NCBI GenBank assembly: GCA_002384855.1
Contig: DGBP01000030.1
Location: forward strand, 31,277-95,276
DNA length: 64,000 nt
Direction: 5' to 3'
Source of the DNA: Nocardioidaceae bacterium UBA4001
Lineage (GTDB): Bacteria > Actinomycetota > Actinomycetes > Propionibacteriales > Nocardioidaceae
In this document: positions 26,524-34,568 of the stretch, piece by piece
Position numbering within the stretch: the first letter of the stretch is position 1
Layout of the letters: each line of letters opens with the position of its first letter
Translations under genes and position numbers: made by a program
The notes under the pieces: generated by a model
The model's database searches: none
Told to the model about the DNA's origin: nothing
Seen by the model: the letters and a program-made list of their open reading frames with translations, nothing else

Positions 26524-27122
26524 GCCCGCTCGGCCTGTACCGGCCCGGTGACTCGTTGCCGCACCGGCTGCCCGCAGGGTTCAAGCTCCTCCTGATGGTC
26601 GCCGCCGGCGCGACGTCGGTGTTCCTCGACCATCCCTGGCAGGGCGCGTCGGCGGTGCTCGCGGTGCTGGGCGGCTACCTGCTGGCGGGTTTCGGTCTCG
26701 GCACGGTGTGGCGCCAGGTCCGGCCGCTGGTATGGGTCCTCGGCCCGATCGCCGTGTTCCACGTCGTGCTCGGTGGGTGGGAGCAGGCCGCGGTCGTCCT
26801 CGGCCTCGTGCTCTCCCTGGTGCTCCTGGCGGCGCTGGTCACCCTGACCACGCGTACGACGGACATGGTCGACGCCGTGGTCCGTGCCCTCGGTCCGCTT
26901 CGCGTCGTCGGCGTGAACCCGGAGCGGGTGGGGCTCCTCCTCGCGCTGGGGATCCGGTCCGTCCCGGTCGTCGTCGGGCTGGCCCAGGAGGTGCGTGACG
27001 CTCAGCGGGCCCGCGGCCTGACCGCCAGCCCCCGTGCCTTCGCCGTGCCTCTGGTGGTCCGGTCGCTCCGACACGCCGACGCCCTGGGCGATGCGCTGGT
27101 CGCGCGAGGCGTCGACGACTGA
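26520..27122 (+). CDS. bioN: ECF transporter transmembrane T component (BioN-like)
   Basis: A 200-residue membrane protein with four to five helices; it opens with PLGLYRPGDSLPHRLPAGFKLL, typical of the short EcfT/BioN group, and has the conserved AQRARGL coupling motif (RDAQRARGLTASP, ~160) that docks in the ATPase grooves. GTG start overlaps the ATPase stop (GTGA). It ends the cluster and faces the VLRF1 gene convergently across 59 bases with no clear hairpin. Confidence 0.9.
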   Translation: MSPLGLYRPGDSLPHRLPAGFKLLLMVAAGATSVFLDHPWQGASAVLAVLGGYLLAGFGLGTVWRQVRPLVWVLGPIAVFHVVLGGWEQAAVVLGLVLSLVLLAALVTLTTRTTDMVDAVVRALGPLRVVGVNPERVGLLLALGIRSVPVVVGLAQEVRDAQRARGLTASPRAFAVPLVVRSLRHADALGDALVARGVDD

Positions 27123-27181
27123 GGCCCGTCCGGTCTCCACGAACGTCGGATCAACGGGACCTCGACTGCACAGGCGCCGGG

Positions 27182-27817
27182 TCAGCGGGGGTCGGTGATG
27201 GTGACTGCGGCGGAGCGGGCGTCGGCGACCGCCTGGTCGAGCACCGCCCGGCGCGGCTCGGGGACGGCCAGCCACGGCTCGGTCCTGCGCGCGGCCGGCC
27301 CGGCGAGCCGGGGATCGGAGAGCACGGCCACGACGGCGGCGTGGTCGCCGCCGCACACGAGCGCGTCCACTCCCCCGGCCTCGAGGACCAGGATCCGGTG
27401 CGCGTGGTCGGCGGCCGCCTCGTAGGCCTGGCGCGCCTGGTTGTCACGGCGGCGGGCGAACCGCTGCTGGCTCTGGCCGCCGGCCTTGGTGCGACCTTGC
27501 ACGTGCCGCTGGCCGACCTTCGAGGCCCACGGCTCCGGCCCGGTGCCGAAGGCCACGGCGAAGCCGCCCTTGCGGACGAGCAGGACGCCCCAGCGCACCG
27601 GCTCGCCCACGGCGTCGGCGAAGGAAGTCACGTGGGGAGGGCCGTCGTACTCCCGGGCGAACGGAAGGGCCGCCTCGGCGACGGCTCCGTCGGGAGCGGT
27701 CGCGACGAGGCGGCCTCGCTGCACGGCCAGCCCGGGGTCCCCGTGACGGGTCCCGAAGTTCTCGAACCACCGCACGACGCGCTCGGCAGGCACGAGCACC
27801 GTGCGGGAACCGCTCAC
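27182..27817 (-). CDS. acVLRF1-type peptidyl-tRNA hydrolase (Vms1/eRF1-like fold)
   Basis: A 211-residue protein of the actinobacterial VLRF1 family, related to the peptidyl-tRNA hydrolase domain of eukaryotic Vms1/ANKZF1, which releases nascent chains from stalled large ribosomal subunits. The VLRF1 loop is RTKAGGQSQQRFARRRDNQA (~113-132), with the Gln-bearing catalytic GGQSQQ segment. It starts one base after the sufT-like gene ends, so it is the last gene of the suf operon by position. The ribosome-rescue role is from the family; the link to Fe-S assembly is not established. Confidence 0.85.
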   Translation of the reverse strand: MSGSRTVLVPAERVVRWFENFGTRHGDPGLAVQRGRLVATAPDGAVAEAALPFAREYDGPPHVTSFADAVGEPVRWGVLLVRKGGFAVAFGTGPEPWASKVGQRHVQGRTKAGGQSQQRFARRRDNQARQAYEAAADHAHRILVLEAGGVDALVCGGDHAAVVAVLSDPRLAGPAARRTEPWLAVPEPRRAVLDQAVADARSAAVTITDPR

Positions 27818-27818
27818 C

Positions 27819-28187
27819 TCAGACGTTGAAGCCCAGGGCGCGCAGCATCTCGCGGCCGTCGTCGGTGATCTTGTCCGGGCCCCACGGCGGCATCCACACC
27901 CAGTTGATGTGCACGCCGTTGACGAGGCCCTCGAGCGCCTGCTCCGTCTGGTCGGTGATGACGTCGGTCAGCGGACAGGCCGCGGAGGTCAGCGTCATGT
28001 CGATGACAGCGCTCCTGTCCTCCTCCACGTGCACGCCGTAGACGAGCCCGAGGTCCACGACGTTGATGCCGAGCTCGGGGTCGACGACGTCCTTCATCGC
28101 CTCGGTGACGTCGTCCTCGGTCACCGTCGAGGTGCCCCCACTCGTGAGGTCCACCTCGGGCAGGTCGCTGGTGTTGGCGTCGGTCAT
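27819..28187 (-). CDS. sufT: Metal-sulfur cluster assembly factor SufT-like (DUF59)
   Basis: A 122-residue DUF59/MIP18-family protein. Conserved features are DVVDPELGINVVDLGLVYGV (~32-51), the reactive Cys in LTSAACPLTDV and the C-terminal VWMPPWGPDKITDDGREMLRALGF. SufT proteins help mature Fe-S enzymes, probably in cluster transfer. It overlaps the sufU stop by four bases (ATGA) and is the usual last core gene of the actinobacterial SUF operon (M. tuberculosis Rv1466 equivalent). Confidence 0.92.
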   Translation of the reverse strand: MTDANTSDLPEVDLTSGGTSTVTEDDVTEAMKDVVDPELGINVVDLGLVYGVHVEEDRSAVIDMTLTSAACPLTDVITDQTEQALEGLVNGVHINWVWMPPWGPDKITDDGREMLRALGFNV

Positions 28188-28702
28188 GCTTGCTCCTTCG
28201 GTTGCGTCCGGGCGTCGTCACCGGCCGGGGTGTCATCGGACCGTCCGGCCTCGCCGAGAACCCGGGATGTCGCGTCCTTCCACGCCATCCAGGACAGAAG
28301 TGCGCACTTCACGCGCGCGGGGAACTTGGCCACGCCCGCGAAGGCGATGCCGTCCTCGAGCACCTCCTCGTCGGGCTCGACGGCTCCACGGCCCTGCATG
28401 AGGGTTTGGAAGTCGTCGAGGACCGAGAGCGCCTCGGTGACGGTCTTGCCGATCACCAGGTCGGTCATCACCGAGGTGGACGCCTGGCTGATCGAGCAGC
28501 CCTCCGCGGCGTAGGAGACGTCCTCCACGACGGCATCCTCGCCGGTCCCGGAGAGGTGGACCCGCAGGGTGACCTCGTCGCCGCACGTGGGGTTCACGTG
28601 ATGCACCTCGGCCTCGTAGGGCTCGCGGAGACCTGCGTTCAGCGGGTTCTTGTAGTGGTCCAGGATGATCTCCTGGTAGAGCGTGTCGAGGTCCTGGCTC
28701 AT
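28184..28702 (-). CDS. sufU: SufU sulfur-transfer protein
   Basis: A 172-residue SufU, a zinc protein that accepts sulfane sulfur from SufS. The three Cys ligands are in HVNPTCGDEV, AEGCSISQAS and ARVKCALLSW; the Asp ligand of SufU is in CGDE. The C-terminal ~25 residues (RSDDTPAGDDARTQ) are a polar extension. It starts one base after the sufS stop. Unlike IscU scaffolds it has the SufU-specific insertion between the first two Cys. All ligands are present. Confidence 0.94.
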   Translation of the reverse strand: MSQDLDTLYQEIILDHYKNPLNAGLREPYEAEVHHVNPTCGDEVTLRVHLSGTGEDAVVEDVSYAAEGCSISQASTSVMTDLVIGKTVTEALSVLDDFQTLMQGRGAVEPDEEVLEDGIAFAGVAKFPARVKCALLSWMAWKDATSRVLGEAGRSDDTPAGDDARTQPKEQA

Positions 28703-28703
28703 G

Positions 28704-29960
28704 TCAGTCCACCTTGAAGTACTTCTTGGTGTACTCCAACCCCTCGATGAGTGCGTCGATCTCCTGCGGCGTCGTGTAGAGGTACGACGACGCGCGGGTG
28801 GAGCTCTGGACGCCGTACCTCTTGTGGGCCGGCTTCGCGCAGTGGTGCCCCGCACGGACCGCGATGCCGAGCGAGTCGAGCACCTGGCTCACGTCGTGCG
28901 GGTGCACGCCGTCGATCTCGAAGGAGATCGCCCCACCGCGGTGCTCGGCGTCGACCGGGCCGAGAATCGTCAACCCGTCGATCCGGGTCATCTGCTCCAG
29001 CGCGTAGCGGGTGATCGTCTCCTCGTGCGCCCGGATCCGGTCCATGCCGACCGCCGACACGTAGTCGATCGCCACGCCCAGCCCGATCGCCTCCACGATC
29101 GGCGGGGTGCCGGCCTCGAACTTGTGCGGGATGCCGGCGTACGTCGACCGCTCCATCGACACGGTGGCGATCATCTCGCCGCCGCCGAGGAACGGAGGCA
29201 GCTGCTCGAGCAGCTCACGCCTGCCCCACAGCACACCGATCCCGGTGGGGCCGACGACCTTGTGGCCGGTGAAGACCAGGAAGTCCGCGCCCGACTCGAC
29301 CACGTCGACCGGCATCTGCGGCACGGCCTGCGACGCGTCGACGACCACCACCGCCCTCACCTCGTGGGCGCGGTCGGCGATCTGCCGGACCGGGTTGACG
29401 GTGCCGAGCATGTTCGACACCCACGTCAGGGACACCACCTTGGTGCGCTCGGTGATGAGGTCGTCGATGTTGGACAGGTCCAGCCGGCCGTCGTCGGTGA
29501 GCCCGAACCAGCGCAGGGTCGCGCCCTTGCGCTCGGTGAGGAACTGCCACGGGACGATGTTGGAGTGGTGCTCCATCTCGGTGATGACGACCTCGTCGCC
29601 CTCCCCGATCTCCAGCGGCCCACGGGCCCACGACAGCGTGCTCGCGACCAGGTTGAGCGCCTCGGAGGCGTTCTTGGTGAAGATCACCTCGTCGCGCGAG
29701 GGAGCGTGGATGAACGCCGCGACCTTGTCGCGGGCCTCCTCGAACGCCGCCGAGGACTCCGCGCCGAGCTGGTGCATGGCGCGGGCGATGTTCGCGTTGT
29801 GCCGCTCGAGGTGGTCGACCATCGAGTCGATGACGACCTGCGGCTTCTGCGAGGTGTTCGCGCTGTCGAGGTACACCAGCGGGCGTCCGTCCGCGAGCGT
29901 GCGCGACAGGATCGGGAAGTCCTTGCGGATCACCTCGAGGTCCGGAAGCAGACCTTCCAT
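28704..29960 (-). CDS. sufS: Cysteine desulfurase SufS
   Basis: A 418-residue group II PLP-dependent cysteine desulfurase supplying persulfide sulfur. The PLP Lys is in FTGHKVVGPTGIG; the active Cys lies in VRAGHHCAKPAHKRYG near residue 370. The N-terminus (VIRKDFPILSRTLADGRPLVYLD) is typical. It lies between sufC (34 bases upstream) and sufU (one base downstream). Its activity depends on SufU in this lineage. Confidence 0.96.
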   Translation of the reverse strand: MEGLLPDLEVIRKDFPILSRTLADGRPLVYLDSANTSQKPQVVIDSMVDHLERHNANIARAMHQLGAESSAAFEEARDKVAAFIHAPSRDEVIFTKNASEALNLVASTLSWARGPLEIGEGDEVVITEMEHHSNIVPWQFLTERKGATLRWFGLTDDGRLDLSNIDDLITERTKVVSLTWVSNMLGTVNPVRQIADRAHEVRAVVVVDASQAVPQMPVDVVESGADFLVFTGHKVVGPTGIGVLWGRRELLEQLPPFLGGGEMIATVSMERSTYAGIPHKFEAGTPPIVEAIGLGVAIDYVSAVGMDRIRAHEETITRYALEQMTRIDGLTILGPVDAEHRGGAISFEIDGVHPHDVSQVLDSLGIAVRAGHHCAKPAHKRYGVQSSTRASSYLYTTPQEIDALIEGLEYTKKYFKVD

Positions 29961-29994
29961 CTCAATCTCCTATCGCGCCGACGCCGGTCACGGC

Positions 29995-30753
29995 TCAGAC
30001 CGCTGCGCGGACGTACTTGTCGTAGCCCTCGGCCTCGAGCTGCTCGGCGAGCTCGGGCCCGCCCTGCTCGGCGATCTTGCCGTCGACGAAGACATGCACG
30101 AAGTCGGGCTTGATGTAGCGGAGGATGCGCGTGTAGTGGGTGATCAGCAGCACGCCGCGGTCACCCTGCTCGCGGAACCGGTTGACGCCCTCGGACACGA
30201 TCTTGAGCGCGTCGATGTCGAGGCCGGAGTCGGTCTCGTCGAGCACCGCGACCTTGGGGTTGAGCAGCTCGAGCTGGACGATCTCGTGGCGCTTCTTCTC
30301 ACCGCCGGAGAAGCCCTCGTTGACGTTGCGCTGAGCCATGGTGGTGTCCATGGCGACCTTCTCCATGGCTGCGTTGACGTCCTTGATCCAGGTGCGCAGC
30401 TTGGGTGCCTGGCCCTCGATCGCGGTCTTCGCGGTGCGCAGGAAGTTCGCGACGGACACGCCGGGGACCTCGACGGGGTACTGCATCGCGAGGAACAGAC
30501 CGGCGCGGGCGCGCTCGTCGACGCTCATCGCGAGGACGTCCACGCCGTCGAGGGTCACCGAGCCGCTGGTGACGGTGTACTTCGGGTGACCGGCGATCGA
30601 GTAGGCCAGCGTGGACTTGCCCGAGCCGTTGGGGCCCATGATCGCGTGCGTCTCGCCGTCCTTGATGGTCAGGTCGACGCCCTTGAGGATCTCCTTCGGG
30701 CCGTTCTCGGTGTCGACGCTGACGTGCAGGTCGCGGATCTCCAGGGTTGCCAT
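29995..30753 (-). CDS. sufC: SufC Fe-S assembly ATPase
   Basis: A 252-residue ABC-type ATPase that works with SufB and SufD in the SufBC2D scaffold. Walker A MGPNGSGKSTLAYSIAG, the SufC-specific SGGEKKRHEI signature, Walker B VAVLDETDSGLDIDAL and H-loop LLITHYTRIL are intact. The DETDSGLD form is diagnostic for SufC. GAGAACGAAGAC precedes the ATG and gives a moderate ribosome site. It follows the Rieske ferredoxin gene by 53 bases. Confidence 0.96.
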   Translation of the reverse strand: MATLEIRDLHVSVDTENGPKEILKGVDLTIKDGETHAIMGPNGSGKSTLAYSIAGHPKYTVTSGSVTLDGVDVLAMSVDERARAGLFLAMQYPVEVPGVSVANFLRTAKTAIEGQAPKLRTWIKDVNAAMEKVAMDTTMAQRNVNEGFSGGEKKRHEIVQLELLNPKVAVLDETDSGLDIDALKIVSEGVNRFREQGDRGVLLITHYTRILRYIKPDFVHVFVDGKIAEQGGPELAEQLEAEGYDKYVRAAV

Positions 30754-30806
30754 GTCTTCGTTCTCCGTGTCGTTGTCGTCGAAATTCTGGGGCGCCGGGC
30801 GCCGGG

Positions 30807-31124
30807 TCAGTAGGGGCTCTGCACGTCGACCAGGACGTCGTCGCCCTCCACCCGGACCGGGTAGATGGCGACCGGCTCGGTCGCGGGCAGGCTGATCGGC
30901 TTGCCGGTCCTCAGGTCGAACTGCGAGCCGTGCAGCCAGCACTCGATGTGCGCGTCCTCCACGTCCCCCTCGGACAGGGGCACCGCGGCGTGCGAGCACT
31001 CGTCGTAGATCGCGTACCAGTCGTCGTCCTCCCGGACCACGGCGACAGCGACGTCGTCGACCGACACCGCGAGCACGCCGCCGGGCTGCACGTCGCTGGT
31101 CGAGCAGGCACGCACGAAGCTCAT
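30807..31124 (-). CDS. Rieske [2Fe-2S] ferredoxin of the suf operon
   Basis: A 105-residue soluble Rieske ferredoxin. The ligands are in the CxH (ECSHAAVPLS) and CxxH (ECWLHGSQFD) motifs. The ATG overlaps the sufD stop by four bases. Actinobacterial suf operons often carry this non-heme ferredoxin between sufD and sufC; it may supply electrons for assembly or be a client protein. No signal peptide, so cytosolic. Confidence 0.93.
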   Translation of the reverse strand: MSFVRACSTSDVQPGGVLAVSVDDVAVAVVREDDDWYAIYDECSHAAVPLSEGDVEDAHIECWLHGSQFDLRTGKPISLPATEPVAIYPVRVEGDDVLVDVQSPY

Positions 31125-32305
31125 GCGCCTGCCCCCGGACGGGCGCCCACGTTCTTCTCCAGCTCGGCCTCCACGGTGGCCATGAGCCGCTCCTCCAGGG
31201 CCGGGACGCCGATCTTCTTGATGATGTCGGCGAAGAAGCCGTGCACGACCAGGCGGCGGGCCTCGTCCTCCTCGATGCCGCGCGACTGCAGGTAGAACAG
31301 CTGCTGGTCGTCGAACCTTCCGGTGGTCGAGGCGTGGCCGGCACCCTCGATCTCCCCGGTCTCGATCTCGAGGTTCGGCACCGAGTCCGCCCGGCACCCG
31401 TCGGTGAGGACCAGGTTGCGGTTGGACTCGTAGGTCTCGATGCCCTCGGCGACCTTGCGGATCAGCACGTCGCCGACCCAGACCGCGTGCGCGTCCTCGC
31501 CCTGCAGCGCGCCCTTGTAGTCGACGTTGCTGCGCGTGCGCGGGGCGTTGTGGTCGACGAAGAGACGGTGCTCGAGGTGCTGGCCCGCGTCGGCGAAGTA
31601 CAGCCCGAGGAGCTCGGCCTCGCCGCCGGGACCGTCGTAGACGACCTCGGTGTTGAGCCGCACCAGGCCGCCGAAGCTGATCGCGGAGTGCCGCACGGCG
31701 GCGTCGCGCCCCACGCGGATCGCGTCCCGGCCGAGGTGCACGGCGTCGTCGTCCCAGTCCTGGATGGTCACCGCGCTCACCTGGGCGCCGTCACCCACGA
31801 GGAACGACGTGCTCGCGGCGTAGCGGGCCGAGCCCGCGTGCTCGAGCACAACCGCCACCTTGGCGTGGTTGCCGACCCGGACCACCAGGTGGCCCCAGAC
31901 CAGGTCGTCGGCGGAGGAGCCGCGCAGCCGCACGACCACCGGCGTGTCGAGCTCGAGCTCGGCCGGCACGTCGAGGAGCATCGCTCCCCCGGCGTTCGCC
32001 ACCGCGAGCGCGGACGGGCGGTCGGCCGGGAGGGACTCCCCGAGGGCACGGGCCTCCTCGGCGGTGATCTGGCGCAGGGTCACACCCTCGGGCAGGTCGG
32101 TCTCCCAGGTGAGGTGGGCATCGGACGCCTCCCCCTCGAGGATCCCGCCGAGCCGCTTGATCGGCGTGAACCGCCAGATCTCCTCCCTGCCGGTCGGGAC
32201 CGGGTGGTCGGCGAGGTCGTACGACGGCGTGGGGTGCAGGTGGCTGGCCACCTTGTCGCTGGTCTCCACGGCGCGCGCGACGTTCGGTGCTTCGGTGACT
32301 GTCAC
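31121..32305 (-). CDS. sufD: SufD scaffold subunit
   Basis: A 394-residue SufD, partner of SufB in the SufBC2D complex. The right-handed beta-helix core (~130-330) ends in the conserved helical tail DDQQLFYLQSRGIEEDEARRLVV. The N-terminal helical domain has GREEIWRFTPIKRL. The GTG start (VTVTEAP) fits the family. It follows sufB by 47 bases and overlaps the Rieske gene. Conserved His in the C-terminal region (GAGHASTTGR) is present. Confidence 0.94.
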   Translation of the reverse strand: MTVTEAPNVARAVETSDKVASHLHPTPSYDLADHPVPTGREEIWRFTPIKRLGGILEGEASDAHLTWETDLPEGVTLRQITAEEARALGESLPADRPSALAVANAGGAMLLDVPAELELDTPVVVRLRGSSADDLVWGHLVVRVGNHAKVAVVLEHAGSARYAASTSFLVGDGAQVSAVTIQDWDDDAVHLGRDAIRVGRDAAVRHSAISFGGLVRLNTEVVYDGPGGEAELLGLYFADAGQHLEHRLFVDHNAPRTRSNVDYKGALQGEDAHAVWVGDVLIRKVAEGIETYESNRNLVLTDGCRADSVPNLEIETGEIEGAGHASTTGRFDDQQLFYLQSRGIEEDEARRLVVHGFFADIIKKIGVPALEERLMATVEAELEKNVGARPGAGA

Positions 32306-32352
32306 AGGTCTCGCTTTCTCGCTTTCAGAAAATGGGGACGGCGGACCCGGCG

Positions 32353-33771
32353 TCAGCCGACGGCCCCCTCCATCTGGAGCTCGATCAGCCGGTTCAGCTC
32401 GAGGGCGTACTCCATGGGCAGCTCCTTGGCGATGGGCTCGACGAAGCCGCGGACGATCATCGCCATCGCCTCGTCCTCCTCCATGCCCCGGCTCATCAGG
32501 TAGAAGAGCTGGTCGTCGCTGACCTTCGAGACCGTGGCCTCGTGGGCCATCGACACGTCGTCCTCGCGGACGTCGACGTAGGGGTAGGTGTCGGACCGGC
32601 TGATCTGGTCCACGAGCAGCGCGTCGCACTTGACGATGCTCTGCGAGTGCTCGGCACCCTCGTTGACCTGGACGAGGCCGCGGTACGACGTACGACCGCC
32701 GCCGCGCGCCACCGACTTGGAGATGATCGAGCTCGAGGTGTTCGGCGCGGCGTGGACCATCTTGGCGCCCGCGTCCTGGTGCTGTCCCTCGCCGGCGAAG
32801 GCGATCGACAGGGTCTCTCCCTTGGCGTGCTCGCCCATGAGGTAGATGGCGGGGTACTTCATCGTCAGCTTGGAGCCGATGTTGCCGTCGACCCACTCCA
32901 TCGTCGCGCCGGCCTCGGCGACCGCGCGCTTGGTGACGAGGTTGTAGACGTTGTTCGACCAGTTCTGGATGGTCGTGTAGCGGCAGCGGCCGCCCTTCTT
33001 GACGATGATCTCGACGACCGCGGAGTGCAAGGAGTCGGAGCTGTAGATCGGCGCGGTGCAGCCCTCGACGTAGTGCACGTAGGCGTCCTCGTCGACGATG
33101 ATCAGCGTCCGCTCGAACTGGCCCATGTTCTCGGTGTTGATCCGGAAGTAGGCCTGCAGCGGGATGTCGACGTGGACACCCTTGGGGACGTAGATGAACG
33201 AGCCGCCGGACCACACCGAGGTGTTGAGCGCGGCGAACTTGTTGTCACCGACCGGGATCACGGTGCCGAAGTACTCCTTGAAGAGCTCCTCGTGCTCCTT
33301 CAGCGCGGTGTCGGTGTCGACGAAGATGACGCCCTGCTCCTCGAGGTCCTCGCGGATCGCGTGGTAGACGACCTCGGACTCGTACTGCGCGGCGACGCCG
33401 GAGACCAGGCGCTGCTTCTCCGCCTCGGGGATGCCGAGCCGGTCGTAGGTGTTCTTGATGTCCTCGGGCAGGTCGTCCCAGGTGGCAGCCTGCTTCTCGG
33501 TGGAGCGCACGAAGTACTTGATGTTGTCGAAGTCGATCGTGTTGAGCTCGCCGCCCCAGGTCGGCATCGGCTTGCGCCCGAAGAGCTTGAGGCCCTTCAG
33601 TCGCAGGTCGAGCATCCACTGCGGCTCGCCCTTCTTCGAGGAGATGTCACGCACGACGTCCTCGTTGAGGCCGCGCTTGGCGGTGGCCCCGGCGGTGTCG
33701 CGGTCGGCCCAGCCGAACTCGTAGCGGCCGATGCCCTCGAGCTCGGGATTGCGCTGGTCGATCGTGGTCAT
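32353..33771 (-). CDS. sufB: SufB scaffold subunit
   Basis: A 472-residue SufB, on which the nascent Fe-S cluster is built. Conserved motifs are SVWSGGSFIYVPKGVHV, FERTLIIVDEDAYVHYVEGC (Cys of the sulfur-acceptor path) and the C-terminal SMAHEATVSKVSDDQLFYLMSRG. No intein interrupts it, unlike some mycobacterial sufB genes. It starts five bases after the sufR stop, so repressor and operon share a transcript. Confidence 0.96.
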   Translation of the reverse strand: MTTIDQRNPELEGIGRYEFGWADRDTAGATAKRGLNEDVVRDISSKKGEPQWMLDLRLKGLKLFGRKPMPTWGGELNTIDFDNIKYFVRSTEKQAATWDDLPEDIKNTYDRLGIPEAEKQRLVSGVAAQYESEVVYHAIREDLEEQGVIFVDTDTALKEHEELFKEYFGTVIPVGDNKFAALNTSVWSGGSFIYVPKGVHVDIPLQAYFRINTENMGQFERTLIIVDEDAYVHYVEGCTAPIYSSDSLHSAVVEIIVKKGGRCRYTTIQNWSNNVYNLVTKRAVAEAGATMEWVDGNIGSKLTMKYPAIYLMGEHAKGETLSIAFAGEGQHQDAGAKMVHAAPNTSSSIISKSVARGGGRTSYRGLVQVNEGAEHSQSIVKCDALLVDQISRSDTYPYVDVREDDVSMAHEATVSKVSDDQLFYLMSRGMEEDEAMAMIVRGFVEPIAKELPMEYALELNRLIELQMEGAVG

Positions 33772-33776
33772 GCTTA

Positions 33777-34490
33777 TCAACCTCTCGTGTGACGAGACAG
33801 TGGTGTGGACTCTGGACGGCTGGTGGCGCCGGCCGGGATGCAGGTGGTGCAGACCCCGTCGCCGTGGGCGATGGTGGCCAGGCGTTGGACGTGACGACCG
33901 AGCAGCCGGCTGATCGCCTCGGTCTCGGCCTCGCACAGCTGCGGGAACTCGTGCGCCACGTGGGAGACCGGGCAGTGCTGCTGGCACAGCTGCTCGCCGA
34001 CCGGGCCCTCGCGGACCGAGGCAGCGTAGCCACTCTGGTTGAGCGCCTCCGCGACCGCCTCGGCGGCGCTCAGGTCGGGCTGGCGGGCGACCACCTGCGC
34101 GTAGTCGGACTCGAGGGTCGCCACCCGGCGACGGGCGAACTCCTTGACGGCGTCCTCGCCTCCGGTCTCGGCGAGGAAGCGCAGCGCCTGGGCCGCGAGG
34201 TCGTCGTACTGCTGGTCGAACTGGTCGCGCCCGGCCTCGGTGAGCGCGAACTCCTTGGCGGGACGGCCCCGGCCCCGGGAGCCGGTGCTGCGGGGCTCGC
34301 GCGACTCGACCGCGCCCTCGGCCATCAGGTGGTCGAGGTGGCGACGGACGGCGGCGGCGGTCAGGTGGAGGCGCTCCGCCAGCGCGGCGGCGGTGCTGGC
34401 GCCGTTCTCGAGGATCGAGCGGGCCACGCGCTCACGGGTCGGCGCATCCCCGCCGCGGGGGGCGTAGAGAGAGGTGCCGTCGATTTCCAC
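33777..34490 (-). CDS. sufR: SufR Fe-S-sensing repressor of the suf operon
   Basis: A 237-residue ArsR/DeoR-like winged-helix regulator. The DNA-binding domain (~20-85) has STAAALAERLHLTAAAVRRHLDHL. The C-terminal half holds the cluster Cys residues in EQLCQQHCPVSH and PQLCEAE, plus a later CTTC. Holo-SufR senses cluster status and represses suf in cyanobacteria and mycobacteria. It is the first gene of the operon and starts with GTG. A candidate operator overlaps its start. Regulation is inferred from context and family. Confidence 0.93.
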   Translation of the reverse strand: MEIDGTSLYAPRGGDAPTRERVARSILENGASTAAALAERLHLTAAAVRRHLDHLMAEGAVESREPRSTGSRGRGRPAKEFALTEAGRDQFDQQYDDLAAQALRFLAETGGEDAVKEFARRRVATLESDYAQVVARQPDLSAAEAVAEALNQSGYAASVREGPVGEQLCQQHCPVSHVAHEFPQLCEAETEAISRLLGRHVQRLATIAHGDGVCTTCIPAGATSRPESTPLSRHTRG

Positions 34491-34501
34491 AACACCAGTG
34501 T
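34487..34501 (-). promoter_or_regulatory. Candidate SufR operator at the sufR start
   Basis: Minus-strand ACACT-GGTGT-TGTGG (34487-34501) overlaps the sufR GTG and contains the inverted repeat ACAC-TG-GTGT. It resembles the ACACT-N5-TGTGA site I recall for mycobacterial SufR, with one mismatch. Binding is not shown by the sequence alone. Confidence 0.4.
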
Positions 34502-34556
34502 GCCGTTAATACCCGGGCCCGATCAACCCGGGGTCCCTCACTGTGAGACCGGAACC

Positions 34557-34568
34557 TAGAATCCAGGG
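34557..34568 (+). promoter_or_regulatory. Leaderless promoter of the ABC-2 exporter operon
   Basis: TAGAAT (34557-34562) is followed by six bases and the GTG at 34569. The match to the actinobacterial -10 and the spacing support a leaderless transcript diverging from sufR in a 78-base spacer. Confidence 0.6.

Noticed and set aside
32353..33771. Intein in sufB
   Set aside because: The gene is 472 codons, normal for intein-free SufB, with no interruption of conserved motifs.
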